Assembly (NCBI RefSeq): GCF_902728265.1
Contig: NZ_CACVBR010000002.1
Span: 124,001 to 188,000, forward strand
Source of the DNA: Chryseobacterium potabilaquae
Lineage (GTDB): Bacteria; Bacteroidota; Bacteroidia; Flavobacteriales; Weeksellaceae
DNA: 64,000 nucleotides
Direction: 5' to 3'
In this document: in pieces, positions 51,943-59,717 of the stretch
Layout of the letters: every line of letters starts with the position of its first letter
Position numbering within the stretch: the stretch's first letter is position 1
The notes under the pieces: model-generated
Told to the model about the DNA's origin: nothing
The model's input: the letters and a program-made list of their open reading frames with translations, nothing else
Database searches by the model: none
Translations under genes and position numbers: made by a program

Positions 51943-52176
51943 TTAACCTTCTTTTTTATATATATTCGGATCATAGTAAGGAAACTTACCTTCCGTTGGA
52001 GAATGATAGTCTTTATCTTTATCACCGCCTAATGTTACTACTAAAACGTAGCACCAATATGTAAATAATATACAACAAACGATAAATAGGATCCAGTTTA
52101 ACACATTTCCAAATGCATCAAAAAAACCGAAAGACCATTTGAAAACTTTGCTTAAGAATAACCAGAAAGACGTCAT
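51943..52176 (-). CDS. Small membrane protein, DUF6341-like
   Basis: A 77-residue protein with one long or two short membrane segments (about 14-49), Trp/Phe-rich, and a soluble tail that ends YHSPTEGKFPYYDPNIYKKE. Its place next to a DUF6427-type gene, and the tail, match the flavobacterial DUF6341 group; this is recalled, not searched. Function unknown. It is transcribed divergently from the DUF6427-like gene from overlapping -7 boxes, so the two are likely expressed in balance. Confidence 0.65.
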   Translation of the reverse strand: MTSFWLFLSKVFKWSFGFFDAFGNVLNWILFIVCCILFTYWCYVLVVTLGGDKDKDYHSPTEGKFPYYDPNIYKKEG

Positions 52177-52194
52177 TATTTTCCTTTTTTAAAT

Positions 52195-52212
52195 TAACTT
52201 TGTACAAATTTA
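52195..52212. promoter_or_regulatory. Back-to-back divergent -7 boxes (TAACTTTG and TAAATTTG)
   Basis: The plus strand reads TAACTTTGTACAAATTTA. Bases 52195-52202 are a perfect plus-strand -7 box, and 52205-52212 are a perfect minus-strand one, only two bases apart. Each would start transcription of its divergent gene just beyond the other box, with leaders of about ten (plus) and twenty (minus) bases. Polymerase could bind only one way at a time. Confidence 0.75.
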
Positions 52213-52218
52213 TAAAAA

Positions 52219-53130
52219 ATGTTTAAATTACTTTCAAAAGAAAGCAATATTTTTTCAATTCCTGTTTATATTGGTTTTCTTCTTTTAATAGTAATCATAT
52301 TTAACATACTGAATTTCAACACATATGAAGCTATTATAGCAGGAATTACATTCTTGGGAATTGCTTTGGGATATTTCTGTTTTCATAGTATTGCACTGAA
52401 TTATCAAACGCATCTCCCTTTATTTTTATATACATTTTTTATTTTCGGATTGTATCCCGGCAGTTTAGATATAGGTATATCTATTTCATTACTTACCAAC
52501 TCTTTTCTTTTATTACTTCTCACGAGCACCAATGAAGAGATTAGAAAAAAATCATATGTTTTGGTAGGGTCTATTGTATGTCTAAATTTTATTTTCCTTC
52601 CAACCACTTGGCCCATGGCTGTTTTTGTGATTATCCATGTCATTGCAACTTCCGAAAAAGTAGGGTTAAATCTTTTTAGATTTTTGCTAGGGATTATTTT
52701 GATTGCATTTAGCTATTTTTCTATCATGTTTTTCCTTAGATTTACTTCATGGGATACTGATTATTTTCCTTTTGGAAAAATGCGTCCGCTTACTTTATCC
52801 GAATATATAGCTTTATTACCTTTAGCCCCCACTATACTAATGCTACTGTATGCTCTTTATGATCATTTTAGCAATTACAATAGGAAGAGTCCTATAACTC
52901 GTTATAAGTATACTTTTTTATTGGTATTTTCTATGGCCCAGCTTGCTATTATTATAATGTATATGAATACAAGTTATGAATATTTATTACTTCTAGCATT
53001 CCCTTCTAGCATTATATTAAGCCGAATGCTTAAGTTTTTACCTAAATATTGGATTCAAGAATTAAGTTTATGGTTGATTATTTTCAGTTTAATCACCTTT
53101 AAAGCAACTACTTATTTTGATTTATTTTAA
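52219..53130 (+). CDS. Polytopic membrane protein, DUF6427-like
   Basis: A 303-residue inner-membrane protein with about eight to nine hydrophobic segments and few charged loops, of the flavobacterial DUF6427 type (FKLLSKESNIFSIPVYIGFL start; TLSEYIALLPLAP). I know of no function for it. It begins from a shared divergent promoter with the small DUF6341-like membrane gene and is followed after five bases by the DUF3109 gene, so it is probably co-transcribed with that. Confidence 0.7.
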   Translation: MFKLLSKESNIFSIPVYIGFLLLIVIIFNILNFNTYEAIIAGITFLGIALGYFCFHSIALNYQTHLPLFLYTFFIFGLYPGSLDIGISISLLTNSFLLLLLTSTNEEIRKKSYVLVGSIVCLNFIFLPTTWPMAVFVIIHVIATSEKVGLNLFRFLLGIILIAFSYFSIMFFLRFTSWDTDYFPFGKMRPLTLSEYIALLPLAPTILMLLYALYDHFSNYNRKSPITRYKYTFLLVFSMAQLAIIIMYMNTSYEYLLLLAFPSSIILSRMLKFLPKYWIQELSLWLIIFSLITFKATTYFDLF

Positions 53131-53135
53131 AGATT

Positions 53136-53720
53136 ATGATTCAAATAGACGATAAATTGATTTCTGAGGAGATATTCTCCGAAGAGTTTGTTTGCAATCT
53201 TACAAAATGTAAGGGTGCATGCTGTGTAGAAGGAGATGTGGGTGCCCCACTAGATAAAGATGAGCTTGAAATTTTAGATACGATCTTTGATAAAATTAAA
53301 CCTTATCTTACCGCAGAAGGCATCAAAGCGCTTGAAGAGCAAGGAACATGGACTACAGATCCTCTTGATGGGATGTATGTAACTCCTATGGTTGAAAACA
53401 GAGAATGTGCCTATGTAACTTTTGATGAGAAAGGCATCACAAAGTGTGGGATTGAAAAGGCTTACGAAGATGGTGCTGTAGAATGGCAAAAACCAATATC
53501 TTGCCATCTTTATCCTATTCGCATTACGGAATATTCCACTTTCACCGCATTGAATTATCATGAATGGAGTGTTTGCAGCGATGCTTGTACATTAGGAAAA
53601 GAACTGCAAGTGCCTGTATATAAGTTTTTAAAAACACCTTTAATCAGAAAGTATGGCGAAGAGTTTTATACTATTCTGAGTGGGGCAGCAGAAGAATGGA
53701 AAAAAGAATATGGCTCTTAA
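53136..53720 (+). CDS. DUF3109 Cys-rich protein
   Basis: A 194-residue cytoplasmic protein of DUF3109, related to the YkgJ zinc/iron-chelating group. Early cysteines C20, C25, C29 and C30 (FVCNLTKCKGACCVEGDVGAPL) are followed by single Cys in ECAY, KCGIEKAYEDG, ISCHLYPIRI and VCSDAC. The pattern suits a metal cluster or zinc site. Function is unknown. It starts five bases after the DUF6427-like gene, an operon-like junction. Confidence 0.9.
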   Translation: MIQIDDKLISEEIFSEEFVCNLTKCKGACCVEGDVGAPLDKDELEILDTIFDKIKPYLTAEGIKALEEQGTWTTDPLDGMYVTPMVENRECAYVTFDEKGITKCGIEKAYEDGAVEWQKPISCHLYPIRITEYSTFTALNYHEWSVCSDACTLGKELQVPVYKFLKTPLIRKYGEEFYTILSGAAEEWKKEYGS

Positions 53721-53724
53721 TACA

Positions 53725-53750
53725 AAAAACCACAGATTAATCTGTGGTTT
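53725..53750. terminator. Palindromic terminator between DUF3109 and M16 genes
   Basis: A perfect 24-base palindrome (53727-53750) with no spacer. The A/T6 run is on the DUF3109-proximal side, so it best serves the minus-strand M16 gene and weakly the plus-strand gene. Confidence 0.8.
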
Positions 53751-53773
53751 CTCAGTTAGTTATAAATAAATGA

Positions 53774-56632
53774 TTAATTAATTACTCCAGTACTTACTGT
53801 TGTAGAAGATTTCGCTTCTTGATTTTTATCTTTTTCCCATCCATCTTCAGGCATTAATGTCGCTATTATTTTCCCTTTTGTAAGGTATTTTTTAGCCACA
53901 TCTTGCAGATCTTTTATTGTAAGAGCCTTTACTTTGGCTTCATAATTTAAGATTTCATACTTATCAGTTCCATCTAATTGATTCTTAGCTATAGAAGTTA
54001 GCCAGAACATATTATCTTTCAGGCTTGTTTTATGATCATTGTACTCTCCTTCTTTATATTTATCAAGATCTTTTTGCTCAGGGCCTTTATCAATAAGTTT
54101 TTGAACCTCAGCTAACGCACTTTTAGTTAGTTTTGCTGAATTTTCAGGACCACAAGGGAAGCTTATGCTAAAATTATAGGTATTATAAGGTACTTTATTC
54201 ATATTTCCTCTAGCTCCTCCTCCATAAATTCCACTTTCCTCTTCCCTTAATTTTTCAATTACTTTAATGGTAGCCACCTCTCCTAGAGCTTCTAATGCCA
54301 ACGCTTCTTTTTCATTATATGGAACTTCACCACTGTAAGCGATGGTTACCATACTTTTAGGATCTTTTCCTTTCTTATACACTTTTGAATAATCACCTGT
54401 TACTTGTCTATATCCAGTATCTTTAAATGTAGCAGCGACACCTGTAGAAGGAAGACTTGCAATATATTGTAAAACATCATTTTTAAAGGTAGCTTCATCA
54501 ATGTTACCTACAAAATAGAAATGAAAGTTTCCTGCATTGGCAAATTTTTCTTTATAAATGTCATATGCTTTTTTATAGTCTGTATTGGCCCATTCTTTTT
54601 CCATAGGAACTACCCCAATAAATCTAGGATTTTTCTGATTCAGGAATTTAGCATGCTCATTGGCAAAATAAAACTGAGGATTAGATAAAAGATTATCCAA
54701 CATCGCTGATTGTTTCATTTTATAAGCATTGAAAGCATCTGTGCTATAATTAAGACCTGTGAAATAAGAATACAATAGCTCCATTGCCGTATTTAAATCC
54801 TTCCGTGTTGTTTTTCCCGAAACTCCTTCCGTTAAACTACCTATTGATGGATTTACACTTACTTGTTTTCCAGCGAGATAATTGGTAAGTTCTGATTTTG
54901 AATATCCGTTCACTCCAGCCTCTGTCAATGCAGAAAATGCAAACTGAACTTTATTATAGTCAACATCAGGAATTAAAGAACTTCCCCCCAAACTTCTTGC
55001 GGAAAATACAATTTCATCATCCTTATAATCTGTTTTTTTGAAAGTAACTTTCGCTCCATTGCTTAGTGTCCAGGTTGTTGTTCCTAATTTAGCATCTGTT
55101 TCTGTTTTAGCAATTTTACCTTCAGACTTAAATGGTTTTACTAGGTTTTTGATAGCAGCCTTTTCCTCATATGGCTTAAGATCCGCCATTTTAATACTTT
55201 CAAAAGTATTAAGAACCATTGCTTCCGTAGGCATTATTACCTTGTCTTTCTTAGGACCTGTTATCACGATTACTCTACTATCATCTTTTACCATTTGTTT
55301 GATAATAGCATTTGTTTGATCCAATGTCACAGATGGTAAGAACTTCTTAGTATCCTCGTATTCCCATGCTATTCCAGGTATCGGTTCTTGCTCTAGAAAA
55401 TTTCTTACGTATTCTCCTACCAATCTATCACTTTCTGTTTTATCCCTGTTATTATAGGATTTTTCAAGATTGGATAAAATTTGTGATTTTGCACGATCTA
55501 ATTCTGTTTGGGTAAAACCAAATCTTTTTGCTCTTTCCACTTCTTCCAAAAGAACTTTAAGCCCATTCAATTGATCTCCTTCTTTCGTCATAGCAAATCC
55601 CTGAAAAGCTTCTTTACTTCTTGCATAAGTACCACCATGATAAACGGATCCAAAAGTAAACGGAGGGTTATTCGAATTGATTAACTCTCGCAGCCTATTA
55701 TTTAACATCGTTGTTGTAAGGCTTTCTATCTGGCTTTGGTTATATTGTTCAATAGTAACATCCGGCTGATAGGCTTCAGCATCTTTCATAATAAACTGTA
55801 CCATTGAGCTCGTTGCGTCCGGGTCTGTTTCAATAGACACAAGAGTTTCTTTATGATTAGGAAGGTCAAAGTTTTTTCTCTCCCTTGGTTTTGATGGGTT
55901 TTTATATTTACTAAAGTTACTTTTAATTTTCTTTTCTATCTCATCTACATTGATATCTCCTACTACTACGATTGCCATTAAATCCGGTCTATACCAATCT
56001 TTATGGAACTGTCTAATTACATCAGGTTTAAAATTCTGCAAAACATCTTTTGTTCCAATAGGCAATCTATTTGCATATTGAGAATTATACAACATTTTTG
56101 GAAGGTATTTCTCCATCATTCTTTTATCTGCTCCTAACCCTAATCTTAGCTCCTCCAATACCACTCCTCTTTCTTTATTGATTTGCTCATCAGAAAGTGT
56201 TGCGTTAAATGCCCAATCTTCCATTACTTTTAAACCAGCATCCAAATTTCCAGGCTTATCCAATGGTACCGGTAACATATATACCGTTTCATCAAAACTT
56301 GTATATGCATTAAGGTGTTGGCCAAATTTCACTCCAATAGATTGAAGAAAATCAACAAGTTTATTATCTGGGAAGTTTTTAGTTCCATTAAAGTTCATAT
56401 GCTCCATAAAGTGAGCTAATCCTCTTTGATTTTCGTCTTCAAGAATTGACCCAGCATTGATTGCCAGACGAAAATCCACTTTCTTTTCAGGTAATGTATT
56501 TTTCTTGATATAATACTTCATCCCATTTGAAAGGGTGCCTATTCTCACTGATGGGTCCACAGGAATATTCTGCGCAAATACATTTGATGACATCAAAAAG
56601 ATAACAGCAAATGATGATAGAATTTTCTTCAT
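53774..56632 (-). CDS. M16-family (insulinase-like) zinc metallopeptidase, secreted
   Basis: A 952-residue periplasmic peptidase. Signal peptide MKKILSSFAVIFLMSSNVFAQ. The inverted zinc motif HxxEH is H74-F-M-E77-H78 with a downstream Glu in ERGVVLEELRLG. Four M16 repeat domains are present, two with motif-bearing or inactive halves (the second half starts near residue 510, ARSLGGSSLIPDVDYNKV). The length fits the single-chain pitrilysin type. It degrades peptides in the periplasm. An adjacent upstream gene for a secreted protein has its own terminator, so the two are separate units. Confidence 0.95.
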   Translation of the reverse strand: MKKILSSFAVIFLMSSNVFAQNIPVDPSVRIGTLSNGMKYYIKKNTLPEKKVDFRLAINAGSILEDENQRGLAHFMEHMNFNGTKNFPDNKLVDFLQSIGVKFGQHLNAYTSFDETVYMLPVPLDKPGNLDAGLKVMEDWAFNATLSDEQINKERGVVLEELRLGLGADKRMMEKYLPKMLYNSQYANRLPIGTKDVLQNFKPDVIRQFHKDWYRPDLMAIVVVGDINVDEIEKKIKSNFSKYKNPSKPRERKNFDLPNHKETLVSIETDPDATSSMVQFIMKDAEAYQPDVTIEQYNQSQIESLTTTMLNNRLRELINSNNPPFTFGSVYHGGTYARSKEAFQGFAMTKEGDQLNGLKVLLEEVERAKRFGFTQTELDRAKSQILSNLEKSYNNRDKTESDRLVGEYVRNFLEQEPIPGIAWEYEDTKKFLPSVTLDQTNAIIKQMVKDDSRVIVITGPKKDKVIMPTEAMVLNTFESIKMADLKPYEEKAAIKNLVKPFKSEGKIAKTETDAKLGTTTWTLSNGAKVTFKKTDYKDDEIVFSARSLGGSSLIPDVDYNKVQFAFSALTEAGVNGYSKSELTNYLAGKQVSVNPSIGSLTEGVSGKTTRKDLNTAMELLYSYFTGLNYSTDAFNAYKMKQSAMLDNLLSNPQFYFANEHAKFLNQKNPRFIGVVPMEKEWANTDYKKAYDIYKEKFANAGNFHFYFVGNIDEATFKNDVLQYIASLPSTGVAATFKDTGYRQVTGDYSKVYKKGKDPKSMVTIAYSGEVPYNEKEALALEALGEVATIKVIEKLREEESGIYGGGARGNMNKVPYNTYNFSISFPCGPENSAKLTKSALAEVQKLIDKGPEQKDLDKYKEGEYNDHKTSLKDNMFWLTSIAKNQLDGTDKYEILNYEAKVKALTIKDLQDVAKKYLTKGKIIATLMPEDGWEKDKNQEAKSSTTVSTGVIN

Positions 56633-56730
56633 AATATGTTATTAATTTCTTTACGGCGTTAAAATTATTAATTAAAAACAACCTAAAAAAACACAAAACA
56701 CCATATTAAAGTTAAATTTGAGTTAAAATT

Positions 56731-56785
56731 ATAAACATAAATAAAAAAAGACCGGAAATTCCGGTCTTTTTTTATTTATGTTTAT
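56731..56785 (-). terminator. 55-base near-perfect palindromic terminator
   Basis: Bases 56731-56757 are the exact reverse complement of 56759-56785, with one central base: 27 pairs including a GACCGGAA core, A7/T7 and an AT extension. It lies seven bases past the stop of the minus-strand gene at 56792. Confidence 0.93.
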
Positions 56786-56791
56786 TAAATT

Positions 56792-57475
56792 CTATTTAAA
56801 GTCAGCATCAGTAACATCAGCATTGATTACTACTTTCGTTGTTTTGATTACCACTTTCTGCCCGTTTCCTTCTGCTTCAATTTCTGAAGGGAACTTAACT
56901 CCGTCTACTGTTAAATACCCTTTAATAGTAGCGTTTCCTTCTGCAGAAGTTGATTTGTATAACAATCCTGTAGAAGCGTCAAAATAATGTTTACCTTTAT
57001 CAGAAGTTAATACATTATAGTCTTTTCCATCTATTTTTTCAACATTTACAGTAGGAAAATTAGCAGGATTATAACTTAAAGCATCAATAGTTTGACTTTT
57101 CTTTAATTCCGGGATTTTATCTGCAGGAATATCCATTTTCTGACCCATCTGATCGAAATATCCTTTTTCTCCATCAAACACCTGAATCATTTTTTGTCCC
57201 ATTACACTTTGTTCGGACTTGAACTTATTTCCCATTTTTTTAGTGGTCATACTCACTTCCATACCTTGAAGGGAAAGGGTGTTATCGGTAACGGTAGTTT
57301 TTATAGCTTCTAATTTATCTTTACCTCCTAAAGCTTTAAGGTAATTATCTATAACTTCTTTAGCAGTTAGTTTTGATTGTACAGCTTCAATTTTCTCAGG
57401 AGCAGCTGACTGCTGTGCATATATAGATGTTGAGCCAAGCATCAAACAAAAAAACGGAATGATAATCTTTTTCAT
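56792..57475 (-). CDS. Secreted LolA-like protein
   Basis: A 227-residue exported protein: signal peptide MKKIIIPFFCLMLGSTSIYAQ, then KEVIDNYLKALGGKDKLEAIK and a series of strands (MTTKKMGNKFKSEQSVMGQK, GKHYFDASTGLLYKSTSAEG, GVKFPSEIEAEGNGQK) that fits the half-open barrel of LolA/outer-membrane-lipoprotein-sorting relatives. In Bacteroidetes such proteins often sit beside M16 peptidases. The bound lipid or client is unknown. It has its own strong terminator before the M16 gene. Confidence 0.7.
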   Translation of the reverse strand: MKKIIIPFFCLMLGSTSIYAQQSAAPEKIEAVQSKLTAKEVIDNYLKALGGKDKLEAIKTTVTDNTLSLQGMEVSMTTKKMGNKFKSEQSVMGQKMIQVFDGEKGYFDQMGQKMDIPADKIPELKKSQTIDALSYNPANFPTVNVEKIDGKDYNVLTSDKGKHYFDASTGLLYKSTSAEGNATIKGYLTVDGVKFPSEIEAEGNGQKVVIKTTKVVINADVTDADFK

Positions 57476-57540
57476 ATATTAAGTTTAAGGCCGTAAATAT
57501 ATGAATATTGGCCGAAATAAAATAAAAAACTACATTTAAT

Positions 57541-57567
57541 AAAAAAACCGCCAAATTTGGCGGTTTT
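57541..57567 (-). terminator. Palindromic terminator after tig
   Basis: A perfect 24-base palindrome (57544-57567) with no spacer. T7 follows on the minus strand, about 22 bases past the tig stop. Confidence 0.9.
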
Positions 57568-57589
57568 ACCTATTTATATCAAAATATAA

Positions 57590-58924
57590 TTACTTTTTAA
57601 GCTCAGCTAGAAACTCATCATGAGAAATTTTAGTTTCTTTTTTACTTGCTTTATCAAGAATAGCATCTTTCAATTTAGCCATAGCTACTTCAGAAGAAAT
57701 CTGTCTTACTTGCTCTTGATCTTTCAACATCTCAACTGCATATTTCTGAATTTCTTCATCTCCTAAATGATGAATTCCATAAATAGCCAATTGATTTCTT
57801 ACTAACTGTTCAGCTTGTGCCAAAACATCTGTATAATCTAATTGGATATCATTATCAGTCATCAATTTACCTTCGATAATTTGATTTTTCAATTGATTTT
57901 TCTCTGCCGCAAGAATTTCTTTAGCCTGCTCTTCTGTTTGGATATTCTGATTAGAGAATAACAACCATTTTACCAAAAATGCTTCTGGAAGTACGACTTC
58001 TTCTTTTTCTGAAACCTGCTCCAATACTTTATTTACAAAATGAACATCTGCATTTTGTTGGAAATATTCATCTAGTTCAGACTTTACCTTTTCTTTAAGC
58101 TCATCTTCAGACTTAATATTTCCTTCTCCGTATACTTTATCAAAAAGACTCTGATCTAGTTCAGCAAGATTTAGAGAGTAAAAATCTTTTACTTTTACTT
58201 CTACCTCATTATGGTGTAGATGCTCAACTTCTTCTTTACTGAATCCTAATTCTTTTGCTAATTCTTCGTCACCCGCAAGAGTTTCTTTAGAAACTTTTAC
58301 AGCTCCATCCATTTTCAAAGACTTTACTAATTTAAAAGCTTCTTTGTTTTCAGCCGTAATCGTAACATTCTTTGGATGGTGGTGGTGCTCTCCTTCAGCA
58401 TCTTCTTCTACAACTTGAGAAACCTCTAACGCAATATAAGAGTCTTTGGTAATTTTATCTTGAGGAACCTGCTCAGCGAAACGCTTTTGCATGTTTTCAA
58501 TACTCTTGTTAATTTCTTTTTCAGAAGCTTCTACTTTATAATGAGGAGCTTCATATTTAGCTAAATCTATCGTGAATGCAGGCTCATATCCTACTTCAAA
58601 AGCAACTTCTAACTGATCAGCATTGTAATCAAGTTCGTTTACTGGTTGAGGAACAGGCTGCCCAACTAATCTTAATTTGTTTTCATTAACATAGTTGTTG
58701 AGGGCATCTGAAACCTGCTTGTTGATTTCTTCAAACGCAATTCCTGCCTCGTATTGCTTTCTAACCATACTTAAAGGCACTTTCCCTTTTCTGAAACCAG
58801 GAACTTGCGCATTTTTAGCATAATTAATCAATTGCTTTTCTACTTTTTCTTTATAGTCAGATTTTTCCAATGTTACTGTAAGTAATGCACTTACATCATC
58901 ATGGTTTTGTGCGGTAACCTTCAT
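57590..58924 (-). CDS. tig: Trigger factor with degenerate, His-rich PPIase region
   Basis: A 444-residue ribosome-bound chaperone. The N-terminal ribosome-docking loop is GFRKGKVP at 43-50. The central FKBP-like domain (about 150-250) is diverged and carries EGEHHHHP at 177-184 and HLHH at 235-238, so prolyl-isomerase activity is doubtful. The C-terminal chaperone arms are full length (IEGKLMTDNDIQLDYTDVL and on). It helps new chains fold as they leave the ribosome. clpP and clpX, common neighbours in other bacteria, are not seen. Confidence 0.93.
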   Translation of the reverse strand: MKVTAQNHDDVSALLTVTLEKSDYKEKVEKQLINYAKNAQVPGFRKGKVPLSMVRKQYEAGIAFEEINKQVSDALNNYVNENKLRLVGQPVPQPVNELDYNADQLEVAFEVGYEPAFTIDLAKYEAPHYKVEASEKEINKSIENMQKRFAEQVPQDKITKDSYIALEVSQVVEEDAEGEHHHHPKNVTITAENKEAFKLVKSLKMDGAVKVSKETLAGDEELAKELGFSKEEVEHLHHNEVEVKVKDFYSLNLAELDQSLFDKVYGEGNIKSEDELKEKVKSELDEYFQQNADVHFVNKVLEQVSEKEEVVLPEAFLVKWLLFSNQNIQTEEQAKEILAAEKNQLKNQIIEGKLMTDNDIQLDYTDVLAQAEQLVRNQLAIYGIHHLGDEEIQKYAVEMLKDQEQVRQISSEVAMAKLKDAILDKASKKETKISHDEFLAELKK

Positions 58925-58945
58925 TATCGATTAAAATTTTAGGTT

Positions 58946-58953
58946 GCAAAAGT
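58946..58953 (-). promoter_or_regulatory. -7 box (TACTTTTG) of tig
   Basis: A perfect TAnnTTTG on the minus strand, 21 bases before the tig ATG. Confidence 0.6.
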
Positions 58954-59015
58954 ATGAAATTTTTATGAAAATAACTCATTTCAAATAAATTCTTAATAGA
59001 CAAAATATTATAAAT

Positions 59016-59046
59016 AAAAAACCATTGAATTCTTCAATGGTTTTTT
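59016..59046 (-). terminator. Terminator after the lipoprotein gene
   Basis: A perfect 14-bp stem (59016-59029 with 59033-59046) and three-base loop. T-rich on both ends; it lies 20 bases past the lipoprotein stop. Confidence 0.92.
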
Positions 59047-59066
59047 TAACAAGATTAAAAGGTATA

Positions 59067-59663
59067 TTAGTTTATAATATTATAACTTGCCTGGGCATCA
59101 GTTTCTCCTCCCACCTGCGTTCCGAAAATGATTCCATTTCCATTTGTTTGAGAGTCTTCAGTAACACTTGCCGGCTCATGATATAAAGTGAAGATCAATT
59201 GACTTGTTGCTGAAGGATTCTTTTTCGCTTTGTTCACCACCCATTCTGTTCTCAATCCTACGCGCTTTTCATCACCCCTTGTAGAGTTAGCATCATCTGT
59301 ACGAGTTAAAGAAATATCAGAATTTGGGAAATTAAAAATTAAAAAATGTTCATTTTTCGCATCTATGATTTCCTGAGTTACATCTTCATTTCCATTTTTA
59401 AACTCTGCAATTACTTCATATGTTTTTCCGTCTTGTAGCTGAATTGTCGGAGCTCCCCCTGCTCCCATACTATAATTATATGGAATTGCCGGAGCCGTGC
59501 TCCCTGGAGAAATATCTCTTACTTTTAAAATAATATTGGTAAGCTCCTCCTGCGGAAGGTCATCTTCTGCCACTGAACCATTTCTCTGACAAGAAACGAT
59601 AGTAATTGCGATCATTAAAACAGCTAATACATTGATTATATTTTTAGTATTGAATAATTTCAT
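59067..59663 (-). CDS. Lipoprotein paired with the ZnuD-like TonB receptor
   Basis: A 198-residue lipoprotein: signal sequence with lipobox IVSC (C25). The mature part is strand-rich (IILKVRDISPGSTAPAIPYN, IQLQDGKTYEVIAEFKNGNE, TSQLIFTLYHEPASV). Similar lipoproteins are often encoded right after TonB receptors in flavobacteria. It lies 54 bases after the receptor gene on the same strand, with no terminator between. It is likely a surface or periplasmic partner that hands over the ligand; the function is inferred from the pairing. Confidence 0.75.
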   Translation of the reverse strand: MKLFNTKNIINVLAVLMIAITIVSCQRNGSVAEDDLPQEELTNIILKVRDISPGSTAPAIPYNYSMGAGGAPTIQLQDGKTYEVIAEFKNGNEDVTQEIIDAKNEHFLIFNFPNSDISLTRTDDANSTRGDEKRVGLRTEWVVNKAKKNPSATSQLIFTLYHEPASVTEDSQTNGNGIIFGTQVGGETDAQASYNIIN

Positions 59664-59717
59664 TTTTTTTTAATTTTTAAGGTTGTAAATTGTATTGTAA
59701 TAATTTTTTTGAAGTCT

